Below, piece after piece: positions 1 to 9,000 of a stretch of 17,100 nt of DNA. A program made the position numbers and the translations under genes. Where the stretch lies: contig CAZAQS010000094.1 of the NCBI GenBank assembly GCA_964486825.1, positions 1 to 17,100 on the forward strand, in the 5' to 3' direction. The stretch comes from CAZAQS01 sp964486825 (GTDB lineage Bacteria; Chloroflexota; Anaerolineae; Anaerolineales; UBA4823). The number at the start of each line of letters is the position of its first letter. Position 1 is the stretch's first letter. Below the pieces are notes generated by a model. The model was not told the DNA's origin and did no database searches. It saw nothing but the letters and a program-made list of their open reading frames with translations.

Positions 1-937
1 TCAACTCCTCGTCTGGGATATATTGCGCCCAGGTGATGTTATTGTACAGGTCTAGACTTTGAGCGAGCTCTTTAAGCTCATTCACCTTCTCCTGGTCTCG
101 CTCGGAATTTTCTCCACCGGCTGCCAGCAATAGCTTTGCATCTGGTACCAGGCGACCGGTTGTTTTGAACGCCCGTATGAGCAGGTCATAACCCTTGTTA
201 GCAGCCATACGCCCCACTGCGTAGATGGTATTCGGTTGCACAGAAAGCCTTTCCTTGATTTCCTTTCTCTCTAGCTTCCTAGCCGGTGTAAAGCGCGTTT
301 CATCGACGCCTGGGGGGATGACAGTGATGTGCTTATCCGACAAGTCATATTGGGATTGCAATTGCTCGAGTTGCTCGGCGGTCGTGGCGATGATATGGTC
401 ACAGCTACGGTAGATAAGGAATTCCTTGCGGATGCGCTCCTCTAAGCGGTACGTTTTTTCTGCCGCCTCTATATCCCGCTCCATTCCCTGTTGTTTCCAC
501 ACTCCTAAAGAATGGGGCGTGTGAATATGGGGGATATTCAATTCTTCAGCAATCCTTTGCCCGGCCCAACCTGCATCCCAATAATGGGAGTTGACTACGT
601 CATATTTTATCTGGCGAGTCCGCACGGCTGCCAGGAAATTGGTGATAAAGTCGCTTAGCTTACCGTGCATATCCTCTTTACGGATAAATTGTTTCCCGCC
701 AAACGGGATCCGCCAGACTCGTAGCCCCTCGTTGATTTTATCCAGCTCCGGTTGGTTCCCAAAACGCCTGGTGACGATGTCCACCCGGTAACCCAGCCTG
801 CTGAACCGTTTTGCCAGCTCCAGGACAAAAACAACCTGACCACCGGTGTCCGGTTTTCCCAGTTCGGGTTCAGCTGCCACGTAACCGTGCAAGGAAATCA
901 TCAGGATTGAGCCGACATATTGTTTTTTTCTTGCCAT
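1..937 (-). CDS. Sucrose-phosphate synthase / mannosylfructose-phosphate synthase type glycosyltransferase (GT4), partial at left edge
   Basis: The first 312 codons are visible; the gene runs off the left edge without a stop. The frame is open from an ATG at 937 and gives a GT-B retaining glycosyltransferase that probably joins a sugar nucleotide (UDP-glucose or GDP-mannose) to fructose 6-phosphate in the cytoplasm. Family signs are the N-terminal glycine-rich loop (SLHGY at residues 15-19, ELGKPDTGGQ at 25-34), SHYWDAGWAG and HTPHSLG in the acceptor half, PPGVDETRF at the inter-domain hinge, and VGRMAANKGYDLL opening the nucleotide-sugar domain. The donor-binding E-x7-E region lies beyond the window, so the sugar donor cannot be told. 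AAGGAG lies 9 nt before the ATG (952-947). The gene follows the phosphatase gene by 35 bp in the same direction, the usual synthase/phosphatase pairing. Family call is firm; sucrose versus mannosylfructose is open. Confidence 0.9.
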   Translation of the reverse strand, partial: MARKKQYVGSILMISLHGYVAAEPELGKPDTGGQVVFVLELAKRFSRLGYRVDIVTRRFGNQPELDKINEGLRVWRIPFGGKQFIRKEDMHGKLSDFITNFLAAVRTRQIKYDVVNSHYWDAGWAGQRIAEELNIPHIHTPHSLGVWKQQGMERDIEAAEKTYRLEERIRKEFLIYRSCDHIIATTAEQLEQLQSQYDLSDKHITVIPPGVDETRFTPARKLERKEIKERLSVQPNTIYAVGRMAANKGYDLLIRAFKTTGRLVPDAKLLLAAGGENSERDQEKVNELKELAQSLDLYNNITWAQYIPDEEL

Positions 938-972
938 GCTAGTAAACTCCTTGGTCAGACCTTGGGGTAAGT

Positions 973-1704
973 TTAAAGTACTCCCCAGAATCGTAATCCC
1001 TCTAAAACTCCAGCCGCATATCCAGCCTGAGCCTGGTAAATATGCTTTCCCCTCATGGATTTAATTTCTTCTTCAGCATTTCCGACGACAACGACTTTAT
1101 TCGGATATTCAAACATATCCAGGTCATTCATTGAGTCTCCTGCTGTTACAACTCGCTCAGGCAGAACCTCCAGCCTTGCACGCAGGTATTGGATCGCAGC
1201 GCCTTTTCCGGCTTGCTTTGGGATCAAATCCAGGTTGGTACGGCCTGAGAAGATTATTTTGACATCTATACCTTTGCCAGCCAGCAAGTCGAGGGCTTCC
1301 TGATACTGCTCCTGGCTAGTAATGGAGTAGCTGGCTTTGTACGGTGTCTGGAACTCTTCTGGATGGGCTTTCAGCCCGAGTTCTTCCATTAGCGTAGCGA
1401 TTTGTTCTCGATCCCAACCAGAATCGAATAGCTCGCTGTATTTTTCCAGGAGCTGCCCTTCCCGTGTTTCTATCTCTGTCCCAAGAGCGCCGGCTAAGAA
1501 ATCGGGTTCAGGAATAAGTGAGTTGTCCCGGATCGTTTTTCTTACGCTGGCGCAAGGCCGGCTTGAATTGAGAGCCACCAAGGTCTCGCCTCGTTTCATT
1601 TCAAGGGCAGACGCTAATTTGGCGAGTGAAGCGTCATCACCAACTAACGTGTCGTCTACATCGGTTACGAATAACCAACGAGAGAGCGTTGAATTTCCGG
1701 GCAT
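973..1704 (-). CDS. HAD-superfamily sugar phosphatase, sucrose-6-phosphate / mannosylfructose-6-phosphate phosphatase family
   Basis: A 243-residue protein predicted to remove phosphate from the disaccharide phosphate made by the adjacent glycosyltransferase. All four HAD motifs are visible: DVDDT with the nucleophile D15 and acid/base D17; SSR at 47-49; lysines K163/K167 in an IPKQAGKGAA segment; and GDSMND at 189-194 for Mg2+. The region between motifs II and III is a C2-type cap, as in the S6PP family (usually about 240-270 residues). No signal peptide is seen, so it is cytoplasmic. AAGGAG at 1720-1715 is 10 nt before the ATG. It is the first gene of a minus-strand operon and is transcribed from the divergent gap shared with the stress protein gene. 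Pairing with a glycosyltransferase resembles cyanobacterial SPS/SPP and the Agrobacterium mfpsA/mfpsB pair; the exact substrate is inferred. Confidence 0.88.
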   Translation of the reverse strand: MPGNSTLSRWLFVTDVDDTLVGDDASLAKLASALEMKRGETLVALNSSRPCASVRKTIRDNSLIPEPDFLAGALGTEIETREGQLLEKYSELFDSGWDREQIATLMEELGLKAHPEEFQTPYKASYSITSQEQYQEALDLLAGKGIDVKIIFSGRTNLDLIPKQAGKGAAIQYLRARLEVLPERVVTAGDSMNDLDMFEYPNKVVVVGNAEEEIKSMRGKHIYQAQAGYAAGVLEGLRFWGVL

Positions 1705-1742
1705 AAATCTATGACTCCTTTATTATTATTCCCCTCATCGAT

Positions 1743-1748
1743 ATTATA
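1743..1748 (-). promoter_or_regulatory. Candidate -10 element for the phosphatase/glycosyltransferase operon
   Basis: The minus strand reads TATAAT here, 38 nt upstream of the phosphatase ATG, a plausible distance for a short leader. No recognisable TTGACA-like -35 hexamer sits 16-18 nt upstream (that position reads AGCAGC). If this is a promoter it may need an activator, or transcription may start further up. Confidence 0.35.
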
Positions 1749-1870
1749 CCCCGGGCTCGATGACAGCTGCTTCCATCGCATTTGGATTGTTGTAACTGGA
1801 GCGGTATATAACCCAGGAGCGAAATAGCTACTCAATAGTATTGCAAATCGTGCACTCGGAAGTTAAAAAT

Positions 1871-1899
1871 TTGACGTTCAAAGCAAGTTACGATATACT
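1871..1899 (+). promoter_or_regulatory. Strong sigma-70-type promoter for the stress protein / glucan synthase operon
   Basis: TTGACG at 1871-1876 and TATACT at 1894-1899 are separated by exactly 17 bp, each one base from consensus. The predicted start is about 1906, giving an unusually long 5' leader of about 228 nt before the stress protein ATG at 2134. The start would fall at the foot of the 1907-1950 stem-loop. Housekeeping sigma recognition is assumed. Confidence 0.65.
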
Positions 1900-1906
1900 G
1901 GTTTTT

Positions 1907-1950
1907 AGGATTACTGTCGAATTCTTATCGGAATTCAATAATGTAATCCT
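1907..1950 (+). repeat. Bipartite inverted repeat / stem-loop at the predicted 5' end of the operon transcript
   Basis: AGGATTAC at 1907-1914 and GTAATCCT at 1943-1950 are a perfect 8-bp inverted repeat. Nested inside, GAATTC at 1919-1924 and again at 1931-1936 can pair around the 6-nt loop TTATCG. This gives an outer 8-bp stem, a 4/6-nt internal loop and an inner 6-bp stem. No U-run follows, so it is not a simple intrinsic terminator. It could be a 5'-end mRNA stabilising hairpin or a dyad operator. A perfect TATAAT at 1950-1955 overlaps its 3' edge but has no good -35. Confidence 0.5.
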
Positions 1951-2002
1951 ATAATCATGGCTGGATCTGATTTAATTGTGGATAGGAGCGCAGGGGGATT
2001 CC

Positions 2003-2068
2003 ATGAATATCCAAAACGACTGTGGTTTTATAAAATCTGAAAAAATTTGGGGTTACTTTCTTGATTAA
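2003..2068 (+). CDS. Possible 21-residue leader peptide upstream of the stress protein gene
   Basis: A short frame, ATG at 2003 to TAA at 2066-2068, begins with MNIQNDCGFIKSEK and is preceded by AGGGGG at 1992-1997 with a 5-nt spacer, a good Shine-Dalgarno arrangement. It lies inside the long predicted leader of the stress protein/glucan synthase transcript and ends 65 nt before the next ATG. There is no run of one amino acid that would mark classical attenuation. No family is recognised. It could be a chance ORF; the ribosome-binding site and location are the only support. Confidence 0.3.
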   Translation: MNIQNDCGFIKSEKIWGYFLD

Positions 2069-2133
2069 AGGCATTCCCGTCCGTGCTTCATTTATCTGAG
2101 TACTAGTTGTGATTAAGAGAAAGGTGGTATCAA

Positions 2134-3090
2134 ATGTTCAACCCTATCCTGGTTCCTTTGGATGGCTCCTCACTGGCAGAAACCATATTGCCGCATGTAT
2201 CGGTTTTTGCGAAGGTGGATGCTTCAGAAGTCATCCTTTTGCGAATTTTAGATAAGCAGTCCCAAATTTATTCGAAGGAGACGGTCGATCCCCTGGATTG
2301 GCAAATTCGCAAAGCAGAGGCGTCTGCTTACCTGGAGCATTTGGCGGGTCAGCTGGTTGATACTGGTTTGAAGGCGCGAACAGAGATCCTGGAGGGAAAT
2401 GCAGCCGAAAGCATTGTCGAATACGCCCAGGTGAACGATATCCCCTTGATCATGTTGAGCAGCCACGGAAGGAGCGGCATCACAGGCTGGAATGTCAGCA
2501 GCGTTGTACAAAAAGTGATTCTTCGGGCGCGCACATCCATCATGATTGTGAGAGCCTATAAAACGGAGGCTTCAGAAATGGAGGATTTTCGTTACAAACG
2601 AATCCTGGTTCCCCTGGATGGATCCCAAAGAGCTGAGAGCGTCCTACCCCGAGCGACTGCTATTGCTCGTGCTCAAGATGCACAGGTAATCATTGCTCAT
2701 GTCGTCAGGCAACCAGAAATGCCGCGCCGCACGCCTCTCAACCAGGAGGATCAGGAATTGGTCGAACGGGTAACCTACCGTAACCGGGCAGAGGCGGAAA
2801 AATACCTGGCTGAACTAAAAACTCGCCTTGACGTCAATAGCGAAACGCGCATATTGATCAGTAAAAGTGTGATCTCGACTTTGCATGAGTTCATCGAGCG
2901 AGAGGAGATCGACCTGGTCTTTCTATCTGCTCACGGGTATACCGGGGAAACCCGTTGGCCTTATGGGAGCACAGTCGTCAGTTTTATCGCCTATGGCACC
3001 ACTCCACTTTTGATTTACCAGGATCTCCAGCGGGATAAGATTTTGCCGACCCTGGCGGAGATGGTAGCAAAAGAATATGGAGGGCGGTAG
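2134..3090 (+). CDS. Tandem universal stress protein (two UspA domains)
   Basis: A 318-residue cytoplasmic protein with two UspA-like Rossmann domains, about 1-142 and 154-297. Each opens with the same beta-strand and loop (ILVPLDGS at 5-12 and 157-164). The ATP-binding loop G-x9-G-S is intact in domain 2 (G268, G278, S279). In domain 1 the second glycine is serine (G112, then S122-S123), which may weaken nucleotide binding there. About 20 residues after domain 2 form a charged tail. AAGGTGG at 2121-2127 lies 6 nt before the ATG. The stop is 3 bp before the glucan synthase ATG, so the two are almost certainly co-transcribed and probably translationally coupled. Tandem UspA proteins act in stress survival, often by binding ATP; a direct role in controlling the glucan synthase is inferred from the operon only. 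Confidence 0.9.
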   Translation: MFNPILVPLDGSSLAETILPHVSVFAKVDASEVILLRILDKQSQIYSKETVDPLDWQIRKAEASAYLEHLAGQLVDTGLKARTEILEGNAAESIVEYAQVNDIPLIMLSSHGRSGITGWNVSSVVQKVILRARTSIMIVRAYKTEASEMEDFRYKRILVPLDGSQRAESVLPRATAIARAQDAQVIIAHVVRQPEMPRRTPLNQEDQELVERVTYRNRAEAEKYLAELKTRLDVNSETRILISKSVISTLHEFIEREEIDLVFLSAHGYTGETRWPYGSTVVSFIAYGTTPLLIYQDLQRDKILPTLAEMVAKEYGGR

Positions 3091-3093
3091 CCA

Positions 3094-6000
3094 ATGACAG
3101 ACCTGTCGCCGGGCAATAACGGTCAACCGGAGGTGAGTGGCGCGATAAGCGTTGCTGCCCCAGAAGGTGAAGTTGAAAAAAAGGACAGGCTTGAAGAAAA
3201 GGCTCGCGAGCTGGCTTCCAGCCTGAATGTGGACATTTCTGGACGGTCAGGTCGTAGGGCGCCTCCTATATCGCAATATCTGAAAGACTACCAGGCCTTC
3301 CTGTTGGAAGCCTATATGCATTTTCGTGGAACAAGTGAAGACCGCCTTACCCTCTCCTATGCAGCCGAGTGGATGCTGGATAATTACTATATCGTCCAGC
3401 AGACTCTGAGAGAAATCCGTGAAAATTTGCCAACAGGCTTTTATAAGGAGCTTCCCCTGGTACTCCAGGGGAAGTATGAGGGATATCCTCGTATATATGC
3501 CCTGGCCTGCGAATACCTCCTGGTAGAGCAAGATCACCTGCGTATGGAAAGACTCGAGCGTTACGTGAACGCCTTCCAGTCCAGCGCCTCCCTGACAATG
3601 GGGGAGATATGGGCTCTACCGAGTGTGTTGCGCATAGCCGTTATCCAGGGCCTGCTCCTGGCTGTTGCCAACATTACCGGCCTAAAACAAAGCCTGGAAA
3701 TGCATAGGCAGGGGCGCCCGTTTTATACCCTGGATTTATCCCAGGTCTTGACCGAGGATGAGATCGTCGCTAACAGTATCATCAGTCTCCGGACTCTCTC
3801 CACACTTGAGTGGAAGGATATCTTCGAGGATCTCAGCCAGGTGGAGCAAATCCTTATACAGGACCCAGCCGGTGTTTATTCTGGGATGGATTTTGAAACT
3901 CGAGACCGTTACCGGAACGAGATCGACCGACTGGCGCGGATTTCAAACCTCGACGAACAGATCATTGCCAGGGAAGCTGTGAACATTGCTCGAGCTGAGC
4001 TGGATAAGCATAAACCGCTTCAACTGGCTCCGCCTGTCGAGCAGGAGGGTGAGTTGTCGAGTAGTAGAAGCAATGGTAGCCCTGGTATGCCGGGTAAGGG
4101 TATCTGGGATGGCCTGTGGTTGCCGCGCACCTGCCATGTGGGCTATTACCTTATCGATAAGGGACGCGACTTCCTGGAGGTCAGTCTCCAGCACACGCCT
4201 CCCTGGTATACCCGGCTCAAACGCTGGCTATTCCGAAATGCAAGCGTGGTTTACCTGGGTAGCATGCTCCTCTTAAATTTGCTGTTCAGCGTGCTCTTCC
4301 TCATATACTTGATCGCTGCCGGAAGCAGCCCCTTCCTGACCTTTGTGTTGGGACTTCTTTTTTTCCTTGTCATATCTTCTGCCTCTGTGAGCCTGGTGAA
4401 CTGGGCGATAACAAACCTGGTCAGTCCGCGAGTGTTGCCCAAACTCAATTTCGAGGATGGGATTGCAGCAGGTTGTTCGACGATGGTGGTGATTCCGGCC
4501 TTACTATCCGATGAAAGCGAGGCCATATCACTCTTACACCAGCTTGAGCTCCATTACTTGAGGAATCCGGATCCCAATCTTTATTTTGGCTTATTGACGG
4601 ATTTACCAGATGCAGATCAGGAGCATCTTCCGGGCGATGATGAACTGGCGGAATTTGCCCGCCAGGGCATCCAGGCTCTCAACCGGAAATACGGGTTGAA
4701 GGGGGAAAATCCCTTCTACCTGTTTCATAGAGGCCGGCAGTGGAATCCTCAAGAAGGTGTGTGGATGGGTTGGGAGCGGAAGAGGGGTAAGCTGCACGAA
4801 TTTAACCAGATGATCCAGGGTAGGGATGAGACCTCATTCATCCTTCGTTATGGTGATTTGAGCGTGCTCTCAAAAATCCGTTATGTGATCACGTTGGACG
4901 CAGATACGGTCCTACCAGGACGGGCAGCCCACCGTCTGGTAGCGACGTTGGCGCACCCTCTTAACCGCGCCGAAGTCGACCCTCATAGCGGGGAGATCCT
5001 GGCAGGATACACGATCCTACAACCGCGCACCGAGATCAGTCCAACCAGCGCCAACAGATCCCTATTTACGCGCATATATTCAGGAGATGTTGGGCTGGAT
5101 CTGTATACTCTGGCTGTCTCTGATGTTTACCAGGACTTGTTTGGTGAAGGGATTTACGTCGGCAAAGGCATCTACGATGTACATAATTTCGAACGTAGCC
5201 TGGAAGGAGTTGTACCCGAGAATGCCCTCTTGAGCCATGACTTATTTGAAGGTATCCAGGGGGGTGCAGCCCTGGTGACAGATATCGTATTGGTGGAGGA
5301 GTATCCGGAGAATTATTTGGTCCATACCCGACGCATGCATCGTTGGGTCCGCGGGGATTGGCAGCTTGTGCCGTGGCTATTTCCACGTGTCCCGCAGGCT
5401 TTGGACAAACAAGGCCAGTTGTCTCTTTATACCACCTCCCGAATCAAGAGTATCGACCGTTGGAAGATCTTTGACAACCTGCGCCGCAGCCTGATTGCGC
5501 CGACTTTATTGTTGTTTTTTCTGATCGGATGGTTATGGTTTCCGGGCTCTGCCTGGATGGTTACACTCCTGGGCGCCCTATCCTTGGCCGCGCCGCTCTT
5601 GACCAGCTTGGCCGGCACGGTGGCAGTCGTTATTAAGGAGCGCAGTGAAGGTGTGCCTATTAGCACCAGCATTCGCCCGTTATGGAATGCTTTCCTGCGT
5701 TGGATCCTGGCCTTGACTTTTCTTCCAAATGAAACCTGGGTTGTGCTTGACGCCATTACCACTACCCTGGTCAGGCTCTTCATTACCCGAAGGAACCTTC
5801 TCCTGTGGACTACCTCTGCCCGAACTGCCATATTATTGGGCCAGACGGAGAATTCCTTCATGACCTGGTCGCGAATGCTAGGCTCATTTATATTTACTGT
5901 ATCGATTACCTCGTTGCTCTTCCTGATCCAGCCAGCAGCCCTCCCCGCCTCTGTTCCCCTTCTTGCCTTATGGTTGCTCTCTCCCGAGATTGCATATCTA

Positions 6001-9000
6001 ATCAGCCGCCCTATCGAGCCCGAGATTACCCCATTACAAAATGACCAGCGCCGCCAGCTGCGCTCCCTCGCCCGGCATACCTGGTTATATTTCGAGCAAT
6101 ACACCGGCCCTGAAGATCATTGGTTGCCTCCAGACCATTACCAGGAGTCGCCACGCGGTATTGTTGCCCATCGCACATCTCCTACGAATATCGGCCTTGC
6201 CTTGCTCTCGAACCTGGCAGCTTATGACCTGGGCTACACGGGCATGCTAGATTTGGTCGCCCGCTTGAATGCTACATTTGAAAACCTGCGTATGCTTGAA
6301 AAGCACCGTGGGCATTTCCTGAACTGGTATGATACACGCTCTCTAGAGCCTTTACCCCCCCGTTATGTCTCTACAGTAGACAGTGGGAACCTGGTTGGCT
6401 CATTGGTGGCGTTAGGCCAGGGATGCCTGGAAATGTTCGACAAGCCCCTATTGAGACAGGAGATATGGGATGGTTTCCTCGATACACTGGATCTCTTGAA
6501 TGAATTGATAGACCAGTTAGATGACCCAGAGGCCTCAAAAGCTGCCACCCCCTTGAAGGAATACCTGTCTGAGATGGAGCACGATGTCAGAGTGATATTG
6601 GATAAACCGGAGGAATGGATCTCTACTCTGTCTAGATTGCTGGGTGTGCCTTTACCAACTCGAGAATGTTTTTCTGAAGATCTAATACTCATCCAGCTAG
6701 AAGCGGGAATTAAAGATCTCGTCGAAGCCGCCGCGGTTCAATTAGGGGCGGATAACCTCAACAAACTGCGCGTTTATTCGAGTCGGGTGCGTTCTCACCT
6801 GGAAAGCGCCATGCGCGAAGTTGAGATCTTGTTTCCCTGGGCGATTTCATTGGCCTGCTTGCCTGAATGGTTGACAGCCAACGATAGCTCGAGTGAAGAA
6901 CGCGAGCTTCTCCCCGCCATGCTTGAAGCTCTCCCGCTGACAGCTACTTTAGCTGAAGCTGGTGATCAAACCAGGATCCTAGATCCCTACCTGGAGCGTG
7001 TAGAGGCGTTATTGGATCGCTCTTCAGCCAATCCAAAAAGGGTCGAAGAGGCTCGGGAGTGGGTCCAGTGGATCAAGGAGCGCGCCAGTTCTGCTGGACT
7101 GGCAACAAAAGCCCTTTGGATTGGTTTCAACGAGATTTACCAGGAATGCGAAAATTTCATCCAGGAGATGGATTTTAGGTTCCTTTTCGACCGGGAGCGG
7201 CAGGTATTCCATATCGGTTATAACGTTGAGCTAGGCAGAGCAGATTCTAGTTATTATGACCTGTTGGCCTCGGAAGCTCGTATCGCAAGCCTGGTGGCTA
7301 TTGCCAGAGGGCATGTTCCACAGAGCCATTGGTTACACCTCAGCCGGCCATTCACCCAGGTCAATGGCAGCCGAGCCCTGCTTTCCTGGAGCGCTACGAT
7401 CTTTGAATACCTTATGCCGGACCTGTTGATGCGTAATTATGAGGGCACTTTATTGTATGAAAGCTCTCGAGCAGTTGTGAACCACCATATCCGATATGGA
7501 GAGTTGAAAGGTATCCCGTGGGGGATATCTGAATCGTCTTATTACCATTTCGATGAGAACATGGTTTACCAATACCGGGCTTTCGGCGTACCGGGCCTGG
7601 GTTTCAAGCGAGGCCTGGCAGAAGACCTGGTCGTATCTCCATACGCTTCATTACTCGCCCTGCCCTATTCACCACAAGCGGTGGTCGAAAACCTCGAGAA
7701 GTTTAGAAAGCTCGGTATGTGGGGTACATACGGGTTGTATGATGCGATTGATTTCACACCCTCTCGCCTGGGTTTGAGCGATAAGAGCAAGATCGTACGC
7801 TCCTATATGGCTCATCACCAGGGTATGATCCTGGTCTCGCTTGTGAACTACATGAAAGAGGATATCATGGTCGAGCGATTCCATGCCGATCCATATATCA
7901 GCAGTGTTGAGCTATTGCTTCAAGAACAGATACCCCAGTTCGCTCCTTTGGAACAGCCGCATTCGGAAGACGGGCGCGTGCTGCCTCCGGAAGAAACGCC
8001 TGTTGATCTGGCGCCCTGGATGGTTCAAGCCAGAGCGCCACAACCGCGTGTTCACTATTTGTCCAACGGGCGTTACAGCTTGTTGATATCCAGCTCGGGA
8101 GCCGGTTTTAGCAAATGGCGCGAGATCAATCTCACCCGCTTCCAGACAGATCCTACGTTGAACAATTGGGGAATGTGGATCTATATCCAAGACCTCGATG
8201 ACAGGCATGAAAAATCCCTATGGTCTGCTGCTTTGCAGCCAACCGGATCGATCCCCGAAAGCCACGATGTACTGTTTTATCCGTACCAGGTCGAGTTCCG
8301 GCGCAGAGAGAGAGATATCAGCGTGGTTACGGAGGTCTCTATTCCCCCCGATGACGACCTCGAAGTGCGCCTGGTCTCGATCACCAACCACGCATCGCAT
8401 ATGCGGCGTTTGCGATTATCGAGTTATGGGGAAGTCGTTCTCGCCCCCCTGGCAGATGACCAGCGCCACCCTGCCTTCAATAAACTTTTCATAGAAAGCG
8501 AATATCTGCCGGACAACCAGGCATTACTTTTCCGTCGCCGGCCCAGTTCTGCAACTGAAAAACCTCTCTTCCTGGCTCATTTCATGGTATTAGAGCCGGA
8601 GCAGGCAGGTCAGATTAGCGGTCTCAAGTATGAGACCGACCGGTGGCGTTTCATCGGACGAGGGCGAACCATTCGCGATCCAATTGCTCTGCTGACAAAG
8701 CAAATCGAGCCTGGCTTATCTCAAACCACAGGGGCAACCCTGGATCCTGTGATGGCCCTCAGCCGTGATTTCGTTCTGGAGCCTCATAGCACGATCCGAC
8801 TGGCATTTATCACGTCTGCCGCAGATTCGCGCCCAGATGTTCTCTCCATCCTGGAGAAATATCAGGATTGGCGGGTGGTAGAGCGGGCGCTCGACCAGGC
8901 CCGGGCTTCCTCAGAGATGGAGCTACGCCGGCTTGGGATCGAATCCCTGGCTTTGGAGAGGTTCCAGAAACTGCTATCTGTCTTGTTCTATCCACACGCA

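Larger units (their letters stand above)
1705..2133. other. 429-bp divergent intergenic regulatory region
   Basis: This non-coding stretch separates the minus-strand phosphatase/glycosyltransferase operon from the plus-strand stress protein/glucan synthase operon. It is more A+T-rich than the flanking genes. It contains a perfect TATAAT for the minus strand near the phosphatase gene, a near-consensus plus-strand promoter at 1871-1899, a bipartite stem-loop at 1907-1950, and a 21-codon leader ORF at 2003-2068. A weaker minus-strand candidate, TTGAGT at 1835-1830 and TTATAT about 18 nt further on, overlaps the same space. Nothing like a known riboswitch was recognised by eye. Confidence 0.7.

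Noticed and set aside
1957..2040. 27-codon ATG frame in the leader region overlapping the 2003-2068 frame
   Set aside because: No Shine-Dalgarno sequence before its ATG, and it sits at the edge of the stem-loop; the 2003 frame is the better leader candidate.
5427..6104. 225-codon open frame on the minus strand inside the glucan synthase gene
   Set aside because: It lies entirely antisense to a clearly conserved membrane and linker region, is rich in Arg/Ser/Val as expected of a shadow frame, and shows no family motif.
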